From NCBI GenBank assembly GCA_005881895.1, contig VBCG01000137.1, positions 1 to 47,055 of the forward strand: a stretch of DNA of 47,055 nt, read 5' to 3'. Each line of letters opens with the position of its first letter. The stretch's first letter is position 1. The position numbers and the translations under genes were made by a program. This document shows, piece after piece, positions 16,772-27,676 of this stretch. Below the pieces are notes generated by a model. The model was given only the letters and a program-made list of their open reading frames with translations. It had not been told where the DNA came from and did no database searches. Source of the stretch: Betaproteobacteria bacterium. GTDB lineage: Bacteria > Pseudomonadota > Gammaproteobacteria > Burkholderiales > Casimicrobiaceae.

Positions 16772-17809
16772 CTATTCATCTTCTTCGTGATGGTGCGTTG
16801 TCAGGCTTCGCCATAAGAGCACCGGAATGATCAGCGTGAAGACGATGACTTCCTTGAACGCACTCGCCCAGAATGACGAAAACGACTCGAGCAGCCCGAC
16901 GAGCAATGCGCCGGCCGCGGCCAGCGGGTAACTCACCAGACCGCCGATGATCGCGCCGACGAATCCTTTGAGGCTCACTAAAAAGCCGGAGTCGTAATAG
17001 ATCGTTGTAATCGGTCCGATGAGCACACCGCAGAATGCGCACATGAGCGCAGCGACGGCAAACGTCAGCGTACCGGCGAAACTCGGCGATATGCCAACGA
17101 GCCGCGCGCCAACGCGATTGACGGCGGTCGCGCGCAAAGCCTTGCCGTACAGCGTCCGCCCGAAGAAGACGTAAAGAACGCCGATCAGAGCTGCGCTCGT
17201 CCCGACGACGAGCAGGCTCTGGACATTGACATTCACATTGCCGAGTTGAAACGACGCCGAAGCAAATGCCGGCGTCCGCGAGCCTTCGGCGCCGAAAAAC
17301 CAGAGGCCGAGTCCGGTGAGCGTGAAATGAACGGCAACCGACACGATGAGCAGCACGAGGACGCTCGCCTCGGCGATCGGCTGATAGGCGATTCGATAGA
17401 GGAGCGGACCCAGTGCCGCCACTGCAGCAAGCGTCAATGCCACTTGCACCGGGAATGGCAAATTCAGCGGCGCAGACCACCATACGAGTGCTGCAATGAC
17501 GCACGGCACGCCGGTCCACAGCAGCAGCCGACGCGGCGCTCTCGCAATCTCGCCACGCCGAATGCACACATAGACCTCGAGGAGGCCCGCCACGATGGCC
17601 ATTCCGACCAGCAAACTTACCGTGCCCGGCGGCTTGCCAAGCTGCATGCCGGCGAGCGTCAACGTCCCGTACGCGACAAACTCGCCCGAAGGCACCCAAA
17701 TGATCCGCGTGACCGCGAACACCAGCACGAGCGCCAGCGCGAGCAAGGCGTAGATCGCGCCGTTGGTGATCCCATCCTGCGTCAACAGCGCGGCGATCGA
17801 AAGATCCAT
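16772..17809 (-). CDS. livH: Branched-chain amino acid-type ABC transporter permease LivH
   Basis: A 345-aa inner-membrane permease of the LivH class (TMs throughout; LALALVLVFAVTRIIWVPSG near the start, ALRATAVNRVGARLVGIS in the cytoplasmic coupling region, and GLVSYPLAAAGALLVGLLES near the end). It is some 40-50 aa longer than many LivH proteins. The extra part appears to be between the second and fourth helices (IRRGEIARAPRRLLLW to LPFPVQVALTLAAVAAL). The C-terminal tail is His/acid-rich (HHHEEDE), which is unusual. It starts 27 bp downstream of the binding-protein gene and ends 30 bp before the LivM-LivG fusion. Confidence 0.92.
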   Translation of the reverse strand: MDLSIAALLTQDGITNGAIYALLALALVLVFAVTRIIWVPSGEFVAYGTLTLAGMQLGKPPGTVSLLVGMAIVAGLLEVYVCIRRGEIARAPRRLLLWTGVPCVIAALVWWSAPLNLPFPVQVALTLAAVAALGPLLYRIAYQPIAEASVLVLLIVSVAVHFTLTGLGLWFFGAEGSRTPAFASASFQLGNVNVNVQSLLVVGTSAALIGVLYVFFGRTLYGKALRATAVNRVGARLVGISPSFAGTLTFAVAALMCAFCGVLIGPITTIYYDSGFLVSLKGFVGAIIGGLVSYPLAAAGALLVGLLESFSSFWASAFKEVIVFTLIIPVLLWRSLTTHHHEEDE

Positions 17810-17836
17810 GGTGAGCCGCGCCGCAGTTCGTGGATT

Positions 17837-18988
17837 CTATTTAGCAAGAACCCATTGGCCGTTGTCGATCTTGATCATGACGCGTGCACGGTTGTCGAGA
17901 CCGTTGTGCTCTTGTGGCCCCATGACGAAAACGCCATGCGTGCCGATGACGTTGCTCTTCTCGAGCGCATCGCGGAGCGCGGCGTGGAACTCCTTCGTGC
18001 CTGGCTTCGCCTTCTTCAACGCCTCGGGAACCGCTTGCGCGATCAGCAGATAGGCGTCGTACGCATGGCCGCCGAATGTCGTGCGCGAACCTTTCCCGTA
18101 CTTCGCCTCGTACGCGGTGATGTACTCGGCGGAAACTTTCTTGATGGGATTCGAATCGGGCAATTGCTCGAAGACCAGCATGGGTCCGATCGGCAGCAAC
18201 GTGCCGTTGCCATCCTTGCCGACGACGCGCAGGAAATCGGGATTGGCGACGCCGTGCGTCTGGTAGATCTTTCCCTTGTAGTTTCGCCCGACGAGCTCCT
18301 TCTGTGGCGTGGCGCCGGGCGTTCCCGCGGCGCCGATCAAGATCGCATCGGGATTCGCGGCAACGAGCTTCAGCACTTGTCCGGTCACGGATGCATCGCT
18401 TCGGTTGTATTTTTCTTCGGCGACGACCTTGATTCCCGCCGTCTGCGCCGAGCGCTTGATTTCGGCGAGCCAGCCGTCGCCGTACGCGTCGTTGAAGCCG
18501 ATGTAGCCCAGCGTCTTCACGCCATTGGCTTTCATATGGACGGCGATGGCGTCCGCCATCAGAGCGTCGTTTTGCGGCGTCTTGAATACCCAGCGCGTCT
18601 TCGGGTTGCTCGGGTCGACGATCCGCGCGGACGCCGCCATCGAGATCATCGGCGTCTCGCTATCGGCCGCGACGTCGATCATCGCCAACGAATTGGGGGT
18701 GATCGTCGAACCGACGACGACGTCGACCTTGTCCTCGGCAATCAACTTGCGGATGTTCGTCACAGCCTTCGTCGTGTCGGACGCATCGTCCAGCACGATC
18801 CAGTTGATTTTCTGTCCCGCGACCGTCGTCGGCAGAAGCTCGATCGTATTTCTTTCGGGAATGCCGAGCGAGGCCGCAGGACCTGTCGCAGAGAGCGTCA
18901 CGCCGATGTTGATGTCGGCGTTGGCGGCGTTCGGCAAGCCGACGGATGCGACGAGCCCGAACGCAATGGCTTTGATGCAACGTAACAT
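17837..18988 (-). CDS. livK: Periplasmic substrate-binding protein of the Liv-type ABC importer
   Basis: A 383-aa type I periplasmic binding protein. The signal peptide (MLRCIKAIAFGLVASVGLP, cleavage around AANADI) is followed by the characteristic INIGVTLSATGPAASLGIPE. Other ligand-cleft segments are VVVGSTITPNS, GYIGFNDAYGDGW and TFGGHAYDAYLLI. It captures the ligand and delivers it to LivH/LivMG. The ATG at 18988 has a GGGGG ribosome site 6 bp upstream; an ATG 12 nt further up would overlap that site. As first gene of the set it should carry the promoter for livK-livH-livMG-livF(-tldD). The exact ligand cannot be read from the sequence. Confidence 0.92.
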   Translation of the reverse strand: MLRCIKAIAFGLVASVGLPNAANADINIGVTLSATGPAASLGIPERNTIELLPTTVAGQKINWIVLDDASDTTKAVTNIRKLIAEDKVDVVVGSTITPNSLAMIDVAADSETPMISMAASARIVDPSNPKTRWVFKTPQNDALMADAIAVHMKANGVKTLGYIGFNDAYGDGWLAEIKRSAQTAGIKVVAEEKYNRSDASVTGQVLKLVAANPDAILIGAAGTPGATPQKELVGRNYKGKIYQTHGVANPDFLRVVGKDGNGTLLPIGPMLVFEQLPDSNPIKKVSAEYITAYEAKYGKGSRTTFGGHAYDAYLLIAQAVPEALKKAKPGTKEFHAALRDALEKSNVIGTHGVFVMGPQEHNGLDNRARVMIKIDNGQWVLAK

Positions 18989-19082
18989 ATGATCCCCCAT
19001 TTTACGGCGTTAGACATCCGGCTTTTGCACACGCCGCGCGCAGTATGACGACCGGCCGCACAGTCGGCAAGCCGGTAACCAC

Positions 19083-20747
19083 CTATTGCGGCGCGCACAA
19101 GGCCACGCCGTCGACGCCATAGCCTTCGGACAAATAACCACGCTCGATCATCGCAGCACGCAGCGTTGGATCGGCGACATAACGGTGATTGCTGTCGATA
19201 CGCTGATTCCACTGTCGATAGACGGCCGCCGTCCCCGCAGGGCACGCACCGTTTGTTGCGTCGGGGAGCGTCATCCGCATGACGTCATCCGACTCGACAA
19301 TGAATTGCGCAAAGCGCGCTTTGGTTGCGGCGCACTCGGCCGGCGACGCGGAAAGGAAATGGGAATCGCCGCTGGCCGGCGGAAGATAGAAGCGGCACAC
19401 GGGTGACGTGCCGGAGCCTGCACTCGCATACGCATGAAACGCCTGCCCGGTGCGCGACCAGCCGCGCAAAATCCCGTCATCGAGTGCCGCCACCTCGACA
19501 GGAAGCGTCGTGATGAAATAGTGATCGAGCGCGGCGTGGTAGTACTCGATGACGTTCACGGAATTCGCTGTCGCGTCTGCCGCGATTCGGTAGACGGTGC
19601 CATCGTTGGCATTGGCGACATAAAGCTCCCCCGCTTCATCCTCGCCGAACGTCGTGATCGCGAATCCGGTCGCGAGCTCCTGGCGCGTCGTCCACACGCC
19701 CTGCGTATCGCGCGCAGCGCTCCACATCGTTCCGCTGCACAGATCGCCGTACAGAAAGCGACCGAACAGTGCGGCGACCTGCGTTCCGCGATAAACGCTG
19801 CCGCCGATGATCGAGCACCCGAGCGCATGCGTATATTCGATTACGGGATTCGTGAGCGCGGACGATCCGCAGGCAGGGCCGCCGCCCAACGCCGTACAGC
19901 GTGATCCCTCCATCACGTGCCAGCCAAAGTTCGCGCCCGCCCCGGCGCCCGCCGGAACGAAGTCGACTTCCTCGACGGCGTCCTGACCGACGTCGGCGAT
20001 GTAGAGGTCTCCGGTTTGGCGATCAAACGCAATCCGCCACGGGTTGCGAAGACCGTACGCCCACACTTCGGGCCGGCCGGAGACGCCGCTTACAAACGGA
20101 TTGTCCGGCGGAATGGCGTAAGGCACACCGCGGTCCACGTCGATGCGCAAGAGCTTGCCGAGCCATTCGAACGTATTTTGAGCGCGATTGCCGGGATCGT
20201 TGGCCGAGCCGCCGTCGCCTGTCGCGACATAGAGATAGCCGTCGGGACCGAATTTCAGCGCGCCGCCGTTGTGGTTGGCGAACGGCTGAGGAATCAAGAG
20301 CAATTGGACTGCCGACGCCGGATCCGCACGATTGGGATCGGTTACGCTGACGCGATAGCGCGCGACGACGGTTGCGCCATCATCGCGGCGAGTGTAATTG
20401 ACGAAGAACAGGCCGTTGTCGCGAAAGTACGGATGGAAAGCGAGTCCAAGCAGGCCTTGTTCGCCACCGAATTGAACGAGCGCGGTCAAGTCGAGAAACG
20501 GCGTCGCAGGCAGCTGCCCGTTCTTCGCGACGCGGATCCGTCCGGGCTGCTCGACGATGAACAGGCGCCCTCTACCGTCACGCGCGCTCGCGATATCGAC
20601 CGGGTTTTGCAATCCCGCAATCGCGGGCACAAGCCTCGTGCCAGCGTGTGCGAGGTCGATCGCGACGCCTAGCTGCACACCGACGGCAATCAGCAGCGCG
20701 GCCCTGCCGATCGATCGTCGATACGTTTCGTACGCCCGCGCGGGCAT
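19083..20747 (-). CDS. Secreted PQQ-dependent sugar dehydrogenase-like protein with C-terminal DUF5648 domain
   Basis: A 554-aa protein. An N-terminal signal/anchor (AALLIAVGVQLGVAIDLAHA) is followed by a six-bladed propeller of the glucose/sorbosone dehydrogenase family: GGEQGLLGLAFHP, NHNGGALKFGPDGYLYV, LGKLLRIDVD, YGLRNPWRIAFD and YIADVGQDAVEEVDF. From about residue 393 comes a second, repeat-like domain (VIEYYHAALDHYFITT, CRFYLPPASGDSHFLSA, YVADPTLRAAMIERGY) matching the DUF5648 pattern. The propeller would oxidise an aldose using PQQ and calcium in the periplasm or outside the cell. No PQQ biosynthesis genes are in the window. It begins 4 bp after the mscL stop, on the same strand. Confidence 0.85.
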   Translation of the reverse strand: MPARAYETYRRSIGRAALLIAVGVQLGVAIDLAHAGTRLVPAIAGLQNPVDIASARDGRGRLFIVEQPGRIRVAKNGQLPATPFLDLTALVQFGGEQGLLGLAFHPYFRDNGLFFVNYTRRDDGATVVARYRVSVTDPNRADPASAVQLLLIPQPFANHNGGALKFGPDGYLYVATGDGGSANDPGNRAQNTFEWLGKLLRIDVDRGVPYAIPPDNPFVSGVSGRPEVWAYGLRNPWRIAFDRQTGDLYIADVGQDAVEEVDFVPAGAGAGANFGWHVMEGSRCTALGGGPACGSSALTNPVIEYTHALGCSIIGGSVYRGTQVAALFGRFLYGDLCSGTMWSAARDTQGVWTTRQELATGFAITTFGEDEAGELYVANANDGTVYRIAADATANSVNVIEYYHAALDHYFITTLPVEVAALDDGILRGWSRTGQAFHAYASAGSGTSPVCRFYLPPASGDSHFLSASPAECAATKARFAQFIVESDDVMRMTLPDATNGACPAGTAAVYRQWNQRIDSNHRYVADPTLRAAMIERGYLSEGYGVDGVALCAPQ

Positions 20748-20751
20748 CGCG

Positions 20752-21177
20752 TCATTTCTTGAGCGCGTCGCGGATTTCCCGTAACAGTTGCACTTCCTCG
20801 GGAGGTGCGGGCGGCGCCGGAGGTTGCGCGCGCCGAAGGCGATTGATCTGTCTCACCATCAAAAAAATGATGAACGCCAGAATGATGAAGTTGATCGCTA
20901 CCGTAATGAAGTTGCCGTATGCGAACAGCGGCACGCCGGCCTTGGTGAGCGCTTCGTAGGTCATCGGGCCGCTGTAGTTCGGCGGCGGACTCCCCAGCAT
21001 GACGAACCAGTTCGAGAAGTCGAGACCGCCGATGAGCCTCCCGACAACGGGCATGATGATGTCTTTGACCAGCGAGTCGACGATCTTGCCGAACGCCGCG
21101 CCGATGATCACACCGACGGCAAGATCGACCACGCTGCCCTTTATCGCAAATTCGCGGAACTCGGTCATGAACGACAT
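20752..21177 (-). CDS. mscL: Large-conductance mechanosensitive channel
   Basis: A 141-aa MscL. TM1 ([20 protein letters not shown]) is followed by the periplasmic loop, TM2 ([20 protein letters not shown]), and a proline-linked C-terminal bundle ([20 protein letters not shown]). It opens under membrane tension to release solutes after osmotic downshock, as a homopentamer in the inner membrane. Length is normal. It lies 55 bp after glnB and directly precedes the sugar dehydrogenase gene. Confidence 0.96.
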   Translation of the reverse strand: MSFMTEFREFAIKGSVVDLAVGVIIGAAFGKIVDSLVKDIIMPVVGRLIGGLDFSNWFVMLGSPPPNYSGPMTYEALTKAGVPLFAYGNFITVAINFIILAFIIFLMVRQINRLRRAQPPAPPAPPEEVQLLREIRDALKK

Positions 21178-21232
21178 GGGCCCTCCTTCGAGCGAGTGAA
21201 GAGCCGGCCGCGCGGCGACCGGCCGTTTCCTT

Positions 21233-23265
<2,033 letters not shown>

Positions 23266-23356
23266 TGGGAAATTTTAACATGCACGATGAATGCGTTTTC
23301 GCTTGAGCGGCGGCGAAGATGGCGCCACAATCTCCAGCTGCGATCCGATTCGACCG

Positions 23357-24532
23357 ATGCGCGCCCCGATTCCTTTTTCGCCCGTGCCATTGCCCGTTCC
23401 GCGCTCTCCCGTCATTCGGAGCGATGTGCCGCTCTCCGCGATCGATGCCCGCGCATGGAATGCACTCGCGCCGGCCCATCCGTTCCTTTCGCATGCGTTC
23501 TTCTCGGCGTTGCACGAGACGGGCTGTGCTTCGCGAGAGACCGGCTGGCAAGCGCGTTTCGTGACAGCATGGAGCGATGGGATGCTCGTCGGCGCGATGC
23601 CGCTTTATGCGAAAGCGCACAGTTACGGCGAATATGTTTTCGATTGGGGCTGGGCCGATGCCTATCGACGGCACGGAAGGCGCTATTACCCAAAGCTCCT
23701 CGCAGCCATCCCGTTTACCCCGGTACCCGGTCCGCGGTTGCTGGCAGCGGACGCCACGACGCGAGCTGCGATGCTCGATGCGGCCTTGGCGCAGGTCCAG
23801 TCCGGGCGCTTTTCGTCGCTGCACGTATTGTTCGTCAGCGATGATGAATCCAATGAAGGCGAAGCCGCGGGCTTGATCGGTCGCCATGGTGTGCAGTTTC
23901 ATTGGCGCAACCACGGGTACCGCGATTTCACCGATTTTCTCGCGGTGCTTACGCACGACAAGCGGAAGAAGATCCGGCAGGAGCGGAAGAAGCTGGCGGC
24001 CGCAGGCGTTTCATTCGTTCGCAAGACCGGCACGGCGATCGAAGAACGCGATTGGCGCCTGTTCTTTCGCTGCTACGAAAACACTTACCGAGCGCACCAT
24101 TCAACGCCATACCTCACGCGCGAGTTCTTCGACCAACTCGCCCGAACGATGCCGGAGCATCTCTTGCTCATCGTCGGCTACCATGACGAAAAGCCGGTAT
24201 GCGCAGCACTCGATGTCTATACGAGGGAAACGATGTGGGGACGCTATTGGGGTTCGCTCGAGTACGTCCCCGGCATGCATTTCGAGGCGTGCTATTACCA
24301 AGGCATCGACTTCTGCATCGAGCGCGGCATTGCGCGCTTCGAGGGCGGCGCCCAGGGTACGCACAAGCTCGCGCGCGGACTTTTACCGGTCACGACGCAT
24401 TCGCTGCACGCGATCGGCGACCGCGGATTCGCGGCGGCGATCGCCGACTATTGCGCGCGCGAACGCATCGACGTGGCGCACGCGGTGGATGAACTGGAAG
24501 AATCGAGCCCATTCCGCGATGCGACGAAGTAA
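23357..24532 (+). CDS. FemAB/GNAT-like N-acyltransferase (DUF482, peptidogalycan-biosynthesis type)
   Basis: A protein of about 391 aa of the DUF482 family, a double-GNAT fold related to FemAB. Recognisable parts are DARAWNALAPAHPFLSHAFF, the FDWGWADAYRRHGRRYYPKL core, LTHDKRKKIRQERKKLAAAG and the C-terminal ARFEGGAQGTHKLARGLLPV. Its substrate is unknown; the family name reflects annotation tradition more than biochemistry. The start is uncertain. ATG 23357 leaves about 90 bp for a promoter next to nadE, and an in-frame ATG at 23291 is the alternative; neither has a clear ribosome site. Its stop overlaps the next start as TAATG, so it is coupled to the deacetylase gene. Confidence 0.8.
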   Translation: MRAPIPFSPVPLPVPRSPVIRSDVPLSAIDARAWNALAPAHPFLSHAFFSALHETGCASRETGWQARFVTAWSDGMLVGAMPLYAKAHSYGEYVFDWGWADAYRRHGRRYYPKLLAAIPFTPVPGPRLLAADATTRAAMLDAALAQVQSGRFSSLHVLFVSDDESNEGEAAGLIGRHGVQFHWRNHGYRDFTDFLAVLTHDKRKKIRQERKKLAAAGVSFVRKTGTAIEERDWRLFFRCYENTYRAHHSTPYLTREFFDQLARTMPEHLLLIVGYHDEKPVCAALDVYTRETMWGRYWGSLEYVPGMHFEACYYQGIDFCIERGIARFEGGAQGTHKLARGLLPVTTHSLHAIGDRGFAAAIADYCARERIDVAHAVDELEESSPFRDATK

Positions 24533-25434
24533 TGCTGATCTACTCCACGTCGCATTTCGTTCTGCCGCTGCCCGCGACGCATCGCTTTCCAATGCGCACG
24601 TATGCGTTGCTGCACGAACGGATAGCGGCGCTGGCGCCGGACCTTCTATGCATACCTGCAGCGGTAAGCGACGCCCAGCTCGCCAATGCGCATTCGACTG
24701 CCTACGTTGCCACCGTCGCGGAGGGCTCGCTTACGCCCTCCTCGCTTAGGCGAATCGGCTTCCCGTGGTCGCCCTCGATGGTCGAGCGATCGCGCCGTTC
24801 CGCTGGAGCGACGCTCGGCGCGTGCCGCGGTGCGCTCGCGTCGGGCTGCGGGATCAATCTCGCGGGCGGCACGCACCACGCACATCGCGATCATGGCGCA
24901 GGATTTTGCGTCTTCAACGACGCGGCAGTCGCGATTCGAACGCTGCAGGCCGAAGGTCGGATTGAACGCGCGCTCGTCATCGATCTCGACGTTCATCAGG
25001 GCGACGGTACCGCGGCGATCTTTGCCGATGATCCGCCCGTATTCACGTTTTCAATGCACGGGCGCGGCAATTTTCCGTTCATCAAGGCAGCGTCGAGTCT
25101 CGACATCGAGCTTGCCGACGACACCGGCGACCGCGATTATTTGACGATCCTTTCGCTGGCCCTTGAGCAAGTGTTTTCGGTGTCGAAGCCCGACATCGCA
25201 ATCTATCTTGCCGGCGCAGACCCGTATGTCGGTGACCGATTGGGCCGGCTTTCGCTCTCGAAGCTGGGCCTCGCTACACGCGATCGACACGTGCTCGAGA
25301 CGTTGCGCCGTCACGGAGTACCCGTCGCGATCGTCATGGCGGGCGGCTACGCCGACAAGATCGAAGACGTTGTCGACATCCACGCGACGACGGTCGAAAT
25401 TGCGCTGACGCTGTTCGGGCCGGCATTTGCGTGA
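24532..25434 (+). CDS. Histone deacetylase-fold amidohydrolase (class II/acetylpolyamine amidohydrolase-like)
   Basis: A 300-aa arginase/deacetylase-fold protein. Zinc and catalytic residues are visible: the HH pair and His in GGTHHAHRDHGAGFCVFND, Asp/His in VIDLDVHQGDGTA, Asp in YLAGADPYVGD, and GGYAD at the position of the usual catalytic Tyr loop. It removes an acyl group from an amine. In bacteria the targets may be polyamines, small metabolites or lysine side chains, and the sequence does not decide. It lies between an acyltransferase and a crotonase with overlapping ends on both sides, which suggests the three act on related acyl compounds. Confidence 0.9.
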   Translation: MLIYSTSHFVLPLPATHRFPMRTYALLHERIAALAPDLLCIPAAVSDAQLANAHSTAYVATVAEGSLTPSSLRRIGFPWSPSMVERSRRSAGATLGACRGALASGCGINLAGGTHHAHRDHGAGFCVFNDAAVAIRTLQAEGRIERALVIDLDVHQGDGTAAIFADDPPVFTFSMHGRGNFPFIKAASSLDIELADDTGDRDYLTILSLALEQVFSVSKPDIAIYLAGADPYVGDRLGRLSLSKLGLATRDRHVLETLRRHGVPVAIVMAGGYADKIEDVVDIHATTVEIALTLFGPAFA

Positions 25435-26231
25435 ATTTGCCAATGGCCGACACCATCATCGTCGAGCGAGCGAACCGAGTCGCGACGGTCATCTTGAACC
25501 GTCCCGAAGCGCTCAATGCGCTGGACTTCGCGATGATGGACGCGCTGGTGGCCAACATGGCGTCACTCGCGGCCGATGAATCATTGCGCGTGATCGTGTT
25601 GCGCGGCGCGGGACCGCATTTCATGGCGGGCGGCGATGTCCGCGCATTCGCGCAATGTGTCGACGAAGAACCCGGCGCACGGCAGGCGCATTTTCAGCGT
25701 TTGATCGGGCGCTTGCACGCCGCAATCGAGCTGGTGCATCGGATGCCGCATCTCGTTATTGCCCGCGTGCAGGGTGCCGTCGCCGGTTTCGGCCTGTCGT
25801 TGATGTGCGCGTGCGACTTGGTCGTCGCAGCCGAAGACGCTTACTTCACATCGGCGTATCGGCAACTGGCCTTGACGCCCGACGGCGGCCTGACATTCGC
25901 GTTGCCGCGCATCGTCGGGCTTCGCAAGGCGATCGAAATCCTGTTGTTGTCAGAACGGTTCGACGCCGCGGAAGCATCACGTCTGGGACTCGTCAACAAG
26001 GTCGCGCCGCTCGAGGAGCTTGATGCGACGGTAGCCGCGTGGGCGCAAGCCGTGGCAAGTGGGCCGGTTCAGGCGTTACGCAACGCTAAGCGGCTCGCGC
26101 GTCAATCGCTTGATCGCACGCTGTCCGAGCAATTGCAGGCAGAGGCCACGAGCTTCGCGCAATGCGCGGCAACGCCGGAGTTTGTCGAAGGGGTGCGCGC
26201 GTTCATCGCGAAGCGCAAACCGCGGTTCTAA
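25431..26231 (+). CDS. Crotonase-fold enoyl-CoA hydratase/isomerase (PaaG-like active site)
   Basis: A 266-aa crotonase. The oxyanion-hole segments are HFMAGGDVRAF and GAVAGFGLSLMCACDLVVAA. At the place of the first catalytic Glu of classical hydratases (QPE) this protein has SAY. The second Glu lies in AIEILL, and an Asp is present in LALTPDGG, like the single catalytic Asp of the PaaG isomerase. That pattern favours an isomerase-type reaction over simple hydration (inference). The GTG start (25431) overlaps the deacetylase stop by 4 nt; ATG 25443 is an alternative. The 3' end overlaps the rluB stop by 4 nt, convergently. Confidence 0.88.
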   Translation: MNLPMADTIIVERANRVATVILNRPEALNALDFAMMDALVANMASLAADESLRVIVLRGAGPHFMAGGDVRAFAQCVDEEPGARQAHFQRLIGRLHAAIELVHRMPHLVIARVQGAVAGFGLSLMCACDLVVAAEDAYFTSAYRQLALTPDGGLTFALPRIVGLRKAIEILLLSERFDAAEASRLGLVNKVAPLEELDATVAAWAQAVASGPVQALRNAKRLARQSLDRTLSEQLQAEATSFAQCAATPEFVEGVRAFIAKRKPRF

Positions 26232-27676
26232 CTTTCGTCGTCGTCGCTCGGCGGGGTGGGAACGCCCGGTGGCGCAACGTTGCCGTTCACCTCGGCGCGC
26301 GGCTTTTCGGAGGGTCGTGCGTGCCGATGACCGAAGCCGCCAGGCCCTTTCTGTCCACCGCCGAATCCCGCCGCCTTCGCGCGCGGACCGCTGCGATGAC
26401 GCGGCGCATCGTGCCCAAGCCCACGATGTCCACCACCCGCATTCGCATTACGCGGCGTCGCGAATGGTGATGCATTTGCGTTGCTCTGCGGTTGGATCTC
26501 GTCGAAGTTGCCTCGCTGACGGGGTGGCTGTCGCTGAGGCGATCCCGAAAAGCGGGGCTGTCCGTTGCCGGCAGCCGGTGCGGGATGGCTTTGATGCGGC
26601 GGACCTTTCGCGTGCGGCCGAAATCCGGCTTTGGGTCCCTTATGGTGAGGCCGTGACTGCGTCGGGCCCGCTGCGCCGTGAGTGCGCGGTGTGCCTTGGC
26701 TCTGCGCATGCGGAGGCCCGTGACGACGTCCCTCCTTGCCGCCGACATTGCGCTGGTCGCGCATGCCTCGGCCCTCGGGTGTAGCGCCCGGCGCGAGTCC
26801 CGCACTTTCTACCAGCGCGTTGACCGCCGCCGGTTCAACCTCGAGCCATTCGCCTCGCTTGATCGCGGTCGGCATTGCGACAACACCGTAGCGCGTGCGG
26901 ATCAGTCGGCTGACCATGACGCCCAATGCTTCGAATATCCGCCGCACTTCGCGGTTGCGTCCCTCGCGCAGCACGACGCGGTACCAATGGTTGGACGCGT
27001 CTTCGTCGCCGCCGCCATCTTCCACCGATTGGCAGCGGGCGACGCCGTCTTCCAGCGTAACACCCGAGACCAACTTTTGCTGTTGCTCATCCGTCAAGCG
27101 ACCCATGACGCGAACGGCATATTCGCGGTCGACTTCGTAACGCGGATGCATCAGTCGGTTGGCAAGCTCACCCGAATTGGTGAACAGCAGCAAACCTTCG
27201 GTGTTGTAGTCGAGACGGCCGACGTTGATCCATTTGCCGTTGCCGATCGACGGCAACTTCTCGAACACGGTCGCACGTCCTTCGGGATCGTCGCGCGTCA
27301 CAATTTCGCCCGGCGGCTTGTGATAGATGAGCACCCGCGCGCGCGGCTCCGCGAAGCGGACCTTGACGAGCTCGCCGTTGATACGAACTTCATCGCCGGG
27401 GCTCACCTTCTGACCGATTTCCGCGGGCATGCGATTCACGGTAATGCGCCCCGCGAGAATCATCTCTTCCATCGCGCGCCGCGACCCGAACCCGCACGCT
27501 GCCAGCACTTTGTGCAGGCGTTGCGGCTCGTTGAAGACTTCGTCAGTGGAGCGCTTGTGCTTCGGAGGCGGCAGGCTCTCCGCGATCCGCTGCAGCGCCA
27601 GGCTCGGCTGCTGCACTGGACTCGAGGACCGGACTCGCGAGCGCGAGTGGCGCCTCGGTGGCCTTTGTGGGGGCAT
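26228..27676 (-). CDS. rluB: 23S rRNA pseudouridine synthase RluB with long basic tail
   Basis: A protein of about 482 aa that makes pseudouridine 2605 (E. coli numbering) in 23S rRNA. The S4 domain starts [20 protein letters not shown]. The catalytic domain has [17 protein letters not shown] (Asp catalytic) and [18 protein letters not shown]. About 180 C-terminal residues are low-complexity and rich in Gly, Arg, His and Pro, as in many betaproteobacterial RluB/RsuA-like proteins, and probably bind RNA. The ATG at 27676 follows a GGAG site and lies inside scpB, giving a 134-bp same-strand overlap. A GTG at 27616 would shorten it. No start exists between the scpB stop and the S4 domain, so some overlap is real. 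Confidence 0.9.
   Translation of the reverse strand: MPPQRPPRRHSRSRVRSSSPVQQPSLALQRIAESLPPPKHKRSTDEVFNEPQRLHKVLAACGFGSRRAMEEMILAGRITVNRMPAEIGQKVSPGDEVRINGELVKVRFAEPRARVLIYHKPPGEIVTRDDPEGRATVFEKLPSIGNGKWINVGRLDYNTEGLLLFTNSGELANRLMHPRYEVDREYAVRVMGRLTDEQQQKLVSGVTLEDGVARCQSVEDGGGDEDASNHWYRVVLREGRNREVRRIFEALGVMVSRLIRTRYGVVAMPTAIKRGEWLEVEPAAVNALVESAGLAPGATPEGRGMRDQRNVGGKEGRRHGPPHAQSQGTPRTHGAAGPTQSRPHHKGPKAGFRPHAKGPPHQSHPAPAAGNGQPRFSGSPQRQPPRQRGNFDEIQPQSNANASPFATPRNANAGGGHRGLGHDAPRHRSGPRAKAAGFGGGQKGPGGFGHRHARPSEKPRAEVNGNVAPPGVPTPPSDDDES

Noticed and set aside
17246-18985. A 579-codon open frame opposite livH and livK
   Set aside because: Shadow of two convincing ABC transporter genes; composition is low-complexity Arg/Asp/His.
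21201-21232. GC-rich inverted repeat between glnB and mscL as a terminator
   Set aside because: A 5-bp stem is present but no U-run follows on the transcribed strand, so I do not call it.
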